From Thiobacillus sp. SCUT-2 (lineage in GTDB: Bacteria > Pseudomonadota > Gammaproteobacteria > Burkholderiales > Thiobacillaceae), in NCBI RefSeq assembly GCF_035621355.1, contig NZ_CP141769.1, positions 2,604,001-2,668,000 on the forward strand: DNA of 64,000 nucleotides, given 5' to 3'. A model generated the notes under the pieces. The model was not told the origin of the DNA and did no database searches. It saw nothing but the letters and a program-made list of their open reading frames with translations. Both the position numbers and the translations under genes were made by a program. This document shows positions 20,767-27,881 of this stretch, piece after piece. The stretch's first letter is position 1. Each line of letters opens with the position of its first letter.

Positions 20767-22998
20767 TCACCGCCTGCTCATCGAACGAATTGGCTCTGGT
20801 TCGTGGATGCCATAGCCTTGGCCATAGTCCACGCCGATTTCTTCCAGCAGCTTCCTGACCGTGTCGTTCTCCACATACTCTGCGACCGTCTGTATGCCCA
20901 TGACACTGGCTACTCTGGCGATCGCCTCCACCATGGCCGCGTCCACCTTGTCTTCAAGTATGTGCTTGATGAAAACGCCGTCGATCTTGAGGAAATCCAC
21001 CGGCAGGTATTTGAGATAACCGAAGGACGACATTCCGCTTCCAAAGTCGTCCAGTGCGAAGCGGAAGCCGTGCTGCTTGATTTCCCCGATCAGGCTGGCG
21101 GTATGCGTCAGGTTGGCGACGGCAGCCGTCTCCGTGATTTCGAAGCAGATTTGCGCAGGGTTCACGCCCGACGCCTGCGCCGTCTTGCTGATGAAGGACG
21201 CGATGTGTTCATCGTTGAGCGTGTTGCCGGAGAGATTGATCGACAGGAGCAGGGGGCGTCCGCCCGGCTTGTTCTCGTCCGCAAGATAGGCAAACGCCTT
21301 TTCGATGACGTAGCGATCGATGCTGGGCATCAGGCCGTAGCGTTCGGCAGCGGGAATGAAGGCCATGGGGGGCACCATTTCCCCTTCATCGTCCCTGAGC
21401 CTGATCAGGATTTCATGGTGCGCCACCTTCTCCGCATCGCTGGACAAGGCTTCGATCCTTTGCGCATACAGTTCGATCCGTTCTTCCTTCAGTGCGGTCC
21501 TTAGGCGTCCTACCCAGTCCATCTCGCGCCAGCGGGCGACGAGTTCGTTGTCCTCTTGCCGGTAAACCTGTACGCGATTGCGGCCTTTTTCCTTCGCCAG
21601 GAAACACGCCGAGTCGGCCGCGCTCAGCGCGTCGGCGGGGCTCGTTGCGGGGTCGCTGAAGGAAAGCAAGCCGATGCTGACGCTGCCGCCGAAGACGCGG
21701 TTCTGCCAGATGAATTCCACATCCTTGATCGCTTGTCGCAATTCCTCGGCAATATGGCATGCCGTCTCGATCGGGCAGTTCTCAAGCAGAAGGCCGAATT
21801 CGTCTCCTCCCAGACGCGCCAGAATATCGGTCGACTTTATCTTCGAATTCAAAACCATGCTGATCAGACGCAGGAACTCGTCGCCGGCCCGATGTCCGCA
21901 CGTATCGTTGACCAGCTTGAATTGATCAAGGTCCAGATACATCAACGAGTGCCCGTCATGCTTGCCCGACAGGTTCTTGATTGCCCGTTCCACCTGCAAC
22001 CCGAACTCACGACGGTTGAACAGCCCGGTCAGGGAATCGTGCGCAGCCTGGTGACTCAGCTTCTGCGACAGCTCATGCGCTTCGGTGACATCGTGTCCCT
22101 GTACGAAAATGCCGGAAACCGTACCATCCTGCTCGAATATCGGCTGATAGACGAAGTCGATATAGCGCTCGACCAGCGGCGAGCCGGGCTCCTGCTGAAA
22201 CAGGATCGGCATGGCGCGCCCGATGAAGGGCTTGCCTGACTGGTACACCTGATCAAGAAGCTCGTAGAACCCCTGGCCTTCGAGCTCCGGCAAGGCTTCG
22301 CGCACGGGTTTGCCAAGCAGTTCACGGTGGCCGACCAGTTGGTAATAGGCTTTGTTGGCAAGCTCGAAGGTGTGCCGGTTCCCTCTCCCGACGGCCACGA
22401 AACCCGGGGCCTGCTCCATCAAGGCGCGCAGCCTTTTGCGCTCGCTGTCCATCGCGCTCAGTTCCAGCGCGAGGTTCGCGCGGCGAATATCCTGCAAATT
22501 GCTGAATCGGTTGCGCTCCGCGCCATCCTGTTGGAAGAAATGGCTTATGTCGGTGACATAGTTGAGAATCAGCGAAACCTCGCCATCCTCATCGAATAGC
22601 GGCGTATTCACCACCGTCCAGTACCTGTCCTCCCAAACCTCGCCAGTCCCGGTCCGATGCACGATCGGATAATGCAGGTGATGGATCGTGTCTTCGACTT
22701 CGTTGGCCACCACGCGGGCAAAGGACGCACGCAATTGCTGCAACTGCGCCTCTCCCGGAACCGGAAAGACATCGAACAGGTGCCTGCCGAGGACCTCTTG
22801 ACGCTCGAAACCCGTCAGGCGCAGATGCGCGGCGTTGATGTCGACCAGAATCAGGTCGGGCGTAAGCAGGATATAAGCATTGGGCGAAGCGTGAAAAAGC
22901 GACTCGTAGTAATTCTTGAAGGTTCTAAGCATTCTTCTTCGCGCCCCCTTGCCCGCCGGTTGCCGGATGACCGGCCCTACCGTCATACGGTTCTGCAT
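20767..22998 (-). CDS. PAS-PAS-GGDEF-EAL cyclic-di-GMP signalling protein
   Basis: This 743-residue protein has two PAS sensor domains (about 30-160 and 190-310). A diguanylate cyclase domain has an intact GGDEF at about residues 396-400. A phosphodiesterase domain follows, where the EAL signature reads EILIRL at about 530. The later EAL residues in EITETAAVANL, LDDFGSGMSSFGYLKYLPVDFLKIDG and AEYVEN are present. Either or both activities may be retained. It has no transmembrane segments, so cytoplasmic redox or ligand sensing is likely. An internal start at MLRTFKNYYES would remove 22 residues of unclear value. Confidence 0.9.
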   Translation of the reverse strand: MQNRMTVGPVIRQPAGKGARRRMLRTFKNYYESLFHASPNAYILLTPDLILVDINAAHLRLTGFERQEVLGRHLFDVFPVPGEAQLQQLRASFARVVANEVEDTIHHLHYPIVHRTGTGEVWEDRYWTVVNTPLFDEDGEVSLILNYVTDISHFFQQDGAERNRFSNLQDIRRANLALELSAMDSERKRLRALMEQAPGFVAVGRGNRHTFELANKAYYQLVGHRELLGKPVREALPELEGQGFYELLDQVYQSGKPFIGRAMPILFQQEPGSPLVERYIDFVYQPIFEQDGTVSGIFVQGHDVTEAHELSQKLSHQAAHDSLTGLFNRREFGLQVERAIKNLSGKHDGHSLMYLDLDQFKLVNDTCGHRAGDEFLRLISMVLNSKIKSTDILARLGGDEFGLLLENCPIETACHIAEELRQAIKDVEFIWQNRVFGGSVSIGLLSFSDPATSPADALSAADSACFLAKEKGRNRVQVYRQEDNELVARWREMDWVGRLRTALKEERIELYAQRIEALSSDAEKVAHHEILIRLRDDEGEMVPPMAFIPAAERYGLMPSIDRYVIEKAFAYLADENKPGGRPLLLSINLSGNTLNDEHIASFISKTAQASGVNPAQICFEITETAAVANLTHTASLIGEIKQHGFRFALDDFGSGMSSFGYLKYLPVDFLKIDGVFIKHILEDKVDAAMVEAIARVASVMGIQTVAEYVENDTVRKLLEEIGVDYGQGYGIHEPEPIRSMSRR

Positions 22999-23357
22999 CC
23001 GCGGAATTTACCCTTTATAGGTCATGGAATTCGTGCCTGGGGGCGTACGCGAATCCAAGCCGATTGAACCAATATGGGGCTTCCGATGTGCACTCCGTCG
23101 AATGCCATACCCGCGGATACGGCATTGCCTCGCGCCACCGTGACAATTGAAGGGGCCAGGTTCGAATACCCTTCCAGAAGCAGGGGGCACGGGTATTTGC
23201 CGTCGCCGTCGTCGTCATCGCCTGGCAAGACCACCGTTCCATCTGTCCAATCGCTTGAGCGGGACCGGGCCGTGTCATACGCCTTGGCCGGTTCTTCACA
23301 TACCGTGTTCAGATGGCTGCATCATGCAGGGCAACATGCGAACAAAATGGAAACCAA
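22999..23357. other. Divergent intergenic region without a recognised gene
   Basis: This 359-bp gap separates the divergent GGDEF-EAL and peroxiredoxin genes. Short reading frames cross it on both strands, but none has family character or a good ribosome site. It may hold promoters for both genes or decayed sequence. No strong palindrome was found. Confidence 0.5.
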
Positions 23358-23924
23358 ATGAATTCAAGGAATCTGCTCGTTCTACCCGACGATTTGCCTG
23401 TCCCTGAAGATGACGGCGCGTGCGCCCACCTAGAAGGGATGAACATGCCTGTCATCGCCCTGGCAGGCACTTCAGGCACCAAGGTCAATCCTGGGCTCGA
23501 AAGAGGAATATCCGTTGTTTACTTCTATCCCATGACGGGGAGACCGGACGCGCCTCCGATGGTCGGCTGGAACGAGATTCCTGGCGCACGGGGTTGCACG
23601 CCTCAATCCTGTTCATTTCGTGACCACCATGCCGACTTGCTCGATTTGGGCGCGAGGACTTATGGTGTGAGTTCGCAGACCTCGGAAGACCAGAGAGAAG
23701 CCGTCCAGCGCCTCCATTTGCCTTTCGAGTTGTTGAGCGACAGCCATTTCGAGTTGGCGACCGCATTGCGGCTGCCTACGTTCGAATACAACGGACTTCG
23801 CCTCATCAAAAGGCTCACGCTCATCATTGAAGACGGCGCAATACGCAAAGTCTTCTATCCGGTCTTCCCACCGACCGAAAACGCCGCCAATGTCATTGGC
23901 TGGCTCCAGGAAAACGCGGCCTGA
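23358..23924 (+). CDS. PrxQ/BCP-like peroxiredoxin
   Basis: This 188-residue thiol peroxidase has the PrxQ-type site GCTPQSCSFRD, with the peroxidatic Cys80 and a probable resolving Cys85 five residues later. The next segment, LGARTYGVSSQTSEDQREAVQRLHLPFELLSD, matches the AhpC/TSA fold. It reduces peroxides in the cytoplasm using a thioredoxin-type donor. The ATG beginning MNSRNLLVLP is preferred over longer readings, which start in unconserved sequence. Confidence 0.85.
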   Translation: MNSRNLLVLPDDLPVPEDDGACAHLEGMNMPVIALAGTSGTKVNPGLERGISVVYFYPMTGRPDAPPMVGWNEIPGARGCTPQSCSFRDHHADLLDLGARTYGVSSQTSEDQREAVQRLHLPFELLSDSHFELATALRLPTFEYNGLRLIKRLTLIIEDGAIRKVFYPVFPPTENAANVIGWLQENAA

Positions 23925-23936
23925 CTTGGCAATACA

Positions 23937-25028
23937 CTAAGTTTCCTCAAGCCTCACGAACAGGGTATCCGCCGCCACGAAGGCGGCGCTGACCGCACGG
24001 CTTGCGAGCAACTCGTCGCCGGCTCGCCTGGGGCCGTCGCCGAAGGCCCACACGTAGTCGTCGAGCAGCACCCAGCCGCCCTCGCCGACCAGCGGCAGCC
24101 ACGTTTCGAGATCGCGCTTGACCGCCTCGTAGCGGTGGTTGCCGTCGATGTGCAGCAAGGCGATCCGGCCGTCGACCGTCGTGCGGCCGAACTCCTTCGA
24201 GCTCACGCCACCCGCGGCGGCGGCCTCGCGGTAGAGGCCGACGGCATGATCGGATGGTGCGCGCAGGTAGTTCACATTGTCGAAGCCGGCGAGCGAGGCG
24301 CAGAACCCGAGAAATGCCTGCTGCCAGTCGCGGTTGCCGACGGCGCGGTTGATGAGCCGCGCGGACTCGCCCTGGTTGCGGATCGAGGCGATTTCCCACG
24401 GATCGACGCAGAGCACGCTGCCCACGCGGTGGAATCTGGCGAGCCAGGCGAGCGCGAAGGCCGACTTTCCGTACAGCGCGCCGATCTCGACGACGTCGCC
24501 GCGAGCAAGCTGGCGCGCGATCTGCGCCAGGGCGAGGAGCTTGGTGTTGTCGCTCTGGCCCGGGATCAGGTTGTAGCTTCGGTAAAGCCCGGCATAGTTC
24601 GACACGGGCAAGGCGGGGGCGGCCTCACCCGGCGCCAGCGGTTCGGCGGCATGGCACGCCTCGGCCCAGCGGTAGGCCTCGCCGTAGGGCTGCCAGTCCA
24701 TCTCGTACGGCGACTCGTTGCAAAGACGGAACGCGTGCGGGAAGTCGCCGCGCTCGGCGAGCGCGCGCAGATGCCACCAGATCGCCGGGTGCGACGCGAA
24801 GACGGCGTCGATCCGCTGCCGTGCGAGCAGGTCGGCCAGCGCGACGTCGAAGGCCGCGTCGGTGACGTAGGGCAGGTACGCCGTCGCGCAGTCGGGAAAC
24901 TGCGCCGGATCGAGCGGCTCGGACGACGCCGCCACCACGCGGAAGCCCAGCTGGCGGGCGGTGCGGACGAACGCCTGCGACTGCGGCAGGTCGATCGGGA
25001 ACACCAGCAGCGACCGTTGGGGGTTCAC
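23937..25028 (-). CDS. Class I SAM-dependent methyltransferase, last gene of the glycan operon
   Basis: This 363-residue protein has an N-terminal nucleotide/ATP-grasp-like region (RSLLVFPIDLPQSQAFVRTARQLGFRVVAAS). A C-terminal methyltransferase domain of the Methyltransf_24 type carries DVVEIGALYGKSAFALAWLA, VLCVDPW and LLHIDGNHRYEAVKRDLETWLPLVGEGGWVLLDDY. The GTG start overlaps the stop of the sulfotransferase gene by 4 bp. Context suggests methylation of a sugar or sugar-modified protein. The open frame continues upstream, but that part is antisense-like readthrough. Confidence 0.8.
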   Translation of the reverse strand: MNPQRSLLVFPIDLPQSQAFVRTARQLGFRVVAASSEPLDPAQFPDCATAYLPYVTDAAFDVALADLLARQRIDAVFASHPAIWWHLRALAERGDFPHAFRLCNESPYEMDWQPYGEAYRWAEACHAAEPLAPGEAAPALPVSNYAGLYRSYNLIPGQSDNTKLLALAQIARQLARGDVVEIGALYGKSAFALAWLARFHRVGSVLCVDPWEIASIRNQGESARLINRAVGNRDWQQAFLGFCASLAGFDNVNYLRAPSDHAVGLYREAAAAGGVSSKEFGRTTVDGRIALLHIDGNHRYEAVKRDLETWLPLVGEGGWVLLDDYVWAFGDGPRRAGDELLASRAVSAAFVAADTLFVRLEET

Positions 25029-26050
25029 CGTGCGGTGGCCTCGCTGCCGGACCAGGCGGTCAGCGCGGCTTCGATCGCGGCACGCTCGCCGATCTCGCCG
25101 CGCCGGATGTCGAAATGCGCGGGGCCGTCGTAGTGCGCCGCGGGCCGTCCGAGCTTCTCGGCGAGCCGGCGGAACACCGCCTCGGGCTGCCCGCAGAAAT
25201 CCTCGTACTGCACGACGAGCTTGCGCGATTCGGCAACCCCGGCCATGCCGCGGTCGACCGCGCGGTTGATGCAATGCAGCTGCCCCGCGGCCTGGGCGAT
25301 CGGCTCCAGTTCGCTGAGCTGCGGATACTCGGGAATCCTGAACGAGTACCACGCGGCGCGGCTGCCCAGCTGCCGCTCGCGCGCCTCCAGGATGGAGGCG
25401 ACGTTGGCGACGGGATCGCGCCGTATCTGGACGAACACCGCCTGCTCGAACAGTGCATCGAGGAAGGGAATGTTGTAGTTGAGGATCATCGCCTTGAGCG
25501 CGAACGGCTTGTCGAACACCTGCGTCAGCGCGGTCAGCTCCGACACCAGCGTGGCGCGGTCGACGGCGCGCGACAATTCGTCGTCGGGCAGCCAGTCGAG
25601 TTCGCCGAATGGCAGGAAGCGGCGCCAGAAATACCAGAACTCGTTGGGCGCCAGCGCGCCGCGGGTCTTGCCGTTCTCCGACTCGAACGCGATGGGCGCG
25701 CCGAAATCCAGGATCTCGTCGCGGAAGTTGTAGCGCGGGTCGGTCAGCAGCAGCTGGATGTGGGCGCCGACGACCGGGGCGCCGTAGAAACGCGAAAGCA
25801 GGTTGGTCGGATAGGCGACGAGGCCCGTCTGCGCCAGCCATTGCATGAACAGCGTCGTGCCGCTTCGCAGCGGCCCCATCACGAACACCAGCGGATGAAC
25901 AGGGGCGGTCCGCCGTGCCGCGCCGTCGAGCGCGGCCTGCTCGGAACACGCCAGCAGGCCGTTCAGCGACTGCAGGAGCGCTTCCAGGCGCAGGTTGCGG
26001 CGGAAGGGATCGGTGCGTTCCGCGTCGTCGCCCGGCACGCCCGCGCTCAT
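25025..26050 (-). CDS. PAPS-dependent sulfotransferase family protein
   Basis: This 341-residue cytoplasmic protein has the 5'-phosphosulfate-binding loop PLRSGTTLF at residues 60-68. The 3'-phosphate region is VQIRRDPVANVASILEARE. Such enzymes transfer sulfate from PAPS to sugars or proteins. It overlaps both neighbours by about 4 bp. Sitting in a run with an aminotransferase, WbqC, a methyltransferase and a GT41-like enzyme, it likely decorates a surface glycan or glycoprotein. The acceptor cannot be read from the sequence. Confidence 0.82.
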   Translation of the reverse strand: MSAGVPGDDAERTDPFRRNLRLEALLQSLNGLLACSEQAALDGAARRTAPVHPLVFVMGPLRSGTTLFMQWLAQTGLVAYPTNLLSRFYGAPVVGAHIQLLLTDPRYNFRDEILDFGAPIAFESENGKTRGALAPNEFWYFWRRFLPFGELDWLPDDELSRAVDRATLVSELTALTQVFDKPFALKAMILNYNIPFLDALFEQAVFVQIRRDPVANVASILEARERQLGSRAAWYSFRIPEYPQLSELEPIAQAAGQLHCINRAVDRGMAGVAESRKLVVQYEDFCGQPEAVFRRLAEKLGRPAAHYDGPAHFDIRRGEIGERAAIEAALTAWSGSEATAR

Positions 26051-26757
26051 GCGGCCTCCCTCAGGTCGTATGCCTCGAGATGCGGCCGGATGCCCGCCGC
26101 CCCGAGCGCCATGAGCGCATCGATGATCGACAGGGAGGGAACGAAGGCCGCGCTTCGTTGCGCGTAGGGAATCGGTCGCATGGCAATGAAGCGCAGATCG
26201 ATGCCGGCGCCGCGGAAGGTCCCGGCGTCGTAAAGCGCCTGCCCGCCGGAGGCGTTGACGTAGGTATCCGCGCCTTCCCGCCGGCAGATGTCGACGACGC
26301 GCGCCTGGGCCGCGAGCGCGGCATTGCCGTAGGCGCGGCTGGACGGCACGAACTCGGTCCGGATCCCCAGGAAGGCCGCGATCGTCCGCAATTGATGGAC
26401 CAGGTACTCGGACAGGCTGTCGGTTTCATGGCGCACGAGGTCCGCGACGAACGGATACACCTCGTCGAAGCAGGGTGCCCTGCGGTAGGCCAGTTCGATC
26501 GTCCTGACGAGTTTCTCGCGCCACGGCCGCGCCGGCGCGAGGCGCGTGTCGCAGATGCGGCGGAAGGGCGACGCGTGATCCAAAGGCACGGTGAGATAGA
26601 CGACCTCGCCGTTGACGAGCACCCGGTTGCGGTTCACCCATCCTCCCTTGATGTAGTTGACGTCGTCGTAGATCACGAACCGGTCCACTGCACGGATCAG
26701 TTGCCAGTATCCGATATAGGGGAAGAAATAGGGCTGCATGATCGCCAGCCGGGTCAT
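26047..26757 (-). CDS. WbqC-family protein
   Basis: The product is 236 residues. The N-terminus TRLAIMQPYFFPYIGYWQLIRAVDRFVIYDDVNYIKGGWVNRNRV is the WbqC family hallmark. Members occur in O-antigen and other sugar-modification loci and are thought to act on aminosugar nucleotides, though the reaction is not established. It is coupled by ATGA overlap to the aminotransferase upstream, which fits a shared sugar pathway. Confidence 0.88.
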   Translation of the reverse strand: MTRLAIMQPYFFPYIGYWQLIRAVDRFVIYDDVNYIKGGWVNRNRVLVNGEVVYLTVPLDHASPFRRICDTRLAPARPWREKLVRTIELAYRRAPCFDEVYPFVADLVRHETDSLSEYLVHQLRTIAAFLGIRTEFVPSSRAYGNAALAAQARVVDICRREGADTYVNASGGQALYDAGTFRGAGIDLRFIAMRPIPYAQRSAAFVPSLSIIDALMALGAAGIRPHLEAYDLREAA

Positions 26758-27881
26758 GCGCCCGGTCCCGCGACCAGCCCGATGACGTGGTCGATCTCTT
26801 CGTCGGCGAGCCCCGGATAGATCGGCAGGCAGATCACCCGGTCGGCCGCCCGGCGCGCCACCGGCAGGTTGGCGTGCGCGGCGGAAGGCATCCCGCGGTA
26901 CATCGGGAAGTCGCTGATCAGGGGATAGAAGTAGCGCCGCGCATGCACGCCGTTGTCGCGCAGCTTCTGGTAGAGCGCGTCGCGCGCGAGCGGATAGTCG
27001 GGGCCCACCATGATCGGGAAATACGCGTAGTTCCGCGCGCCATCGGCTTTGTCGCTGAGGCAGTCGATGCCGGCGACGCCCGCCAGGCCGGCGCGGTAGC
27101 GGGCGTCGATGGCGCGCCGCTGGCGCAGCGCCGCGTCGATCCCCTTGAGCTGCAGCAGGCCGAAGGCCGCGTTGATCTCGCTCATCTTGCCGTTGATGCC
27201 GGAGGCCACGACGGTCACCTCGTTGACGAAGCCGAAGTTCTTCAGATGGTCGATGTGGCGCTTGGTCTTGGCGTCCTGGCAGACGATCGCGCCGCCTTCG
27301 AAGGTGTTGAAGACCTTGGTCGCATGGAAGCTGAGCACGGACAGATCGCCGTGGTTGAGGACGCTTTCGCCCTGCGACTGCACGCCGAAGGCGTGGGCGG
27401 CATCGTAGATGACCTTGAGGCCGTAGTTGTCGGCGATCTCCTGGATGCGCGCCACGTCGCAGGGGCGGCCGTAGCAGTGGACCGGCATGATGGCGGTGGT
27501 CTGCGGCGTGATCGCCGCCTCGATCCGTTCGGGGTCGAGGTTGAGCGTGACCGGATCGACGTCGACGAACACCGGCCTGATGCCGTTCCACAGCAGCGAA
27601 TGCGCGGTCGCCACGAAGGAATACGGCGTGGTGATGACCTCGCCGGTGATGCGCAGCGACTGCAGCGCCGTCACCAGCGCGAGCGTGCCGTTGGCGAACA
27701 GCGAGATGTGCCTGACGCCGAGGTAGTCGCACAGCGCCTGTTCGAACTCCTGGTGAAAGGGGCCGTTGTTGGTCAGCCACTTGTTGTCCCAGATCTGCTG
27801 CAGATAGGGAATGAAGTCCTCCAGCGGTGGCAGCAGTGGCCGCGTGACGTAAACCGTCGACGTTTTCTCAGGTGTCGTCAT
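26754..27881 (-). CDS. DegT/DnrJ/EryC1-family PLP sugar aminotransferase
   Basis: This 375-residue fold-type I enzyme aminates keto-sugar nucleotides. The PLP lysine is Lys189 in SFHATKVFNTFEGG. Other features are ANGTLALVTALQSL, TPYSFVATAHSLLW, VHCYGRPCDVARI and IYDAAHAFG. The N-terminal VTRPLLPPLEDFIPYLQQIWDNKWLTNNGP is typical of the family. It overlaps the GT41-like gene by 4 bp. The product would feed an amino sugar to the operon's glycan. Confidence 0.92.
   Translation of the reverse strand: MTTPEKTSTVYVTRPLLPPLEDFIPYLQQIWDNKWLTNNGPFHQEFEQALCDYLGVRHISLFANGTLALVTALQSLRITGEVITTPYSFVATAHSLLWNGIRPVFVDVDPVTLNLDPERIEAAITPQTTAIMPVHCYGRPCDVARIQEIADNYGLKVIYDAAHAFGVQSQGESVLNHGDLSVLSFHATKVFNTFEGGAIVCQDAKTKRHIDHLKNFGFVNEVTVVASGINGKMSEINAAFGLLQLKGIDAALRQRRAIDARYRAGLAGVAGIDCLSDKADGARNYAYFPIMVGPDYPLARDALYQKLRDNGVHARRYFYPLISDFPMYRGMPSAAHANLPVARRAADRVICLPIYPGLADEEIDHVIGLVAGPGA

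Noticed and set aside
20767-22998. EILIRL in place of EAL as evidence of an inactive phosphodiesterase
   Set aside because: The Glu is kept and later catalytic residues are present, so loss of activity cannot be concluded from this change.
22999-23357. Possible small gene in the gap before the peroxiredoxin
   Set aside because: Frames are short, overlap each other on both strands, and have no ribosome site or recognisable domain.
25029-25949. N-terminal extension of the methyltransferase frame through the sulfotransferase gene
   Set aside because: The extension is an off-frame reading of the sulfotransferase gene. A GTG start at 25028 with 4-bp overlap explains the real gene.
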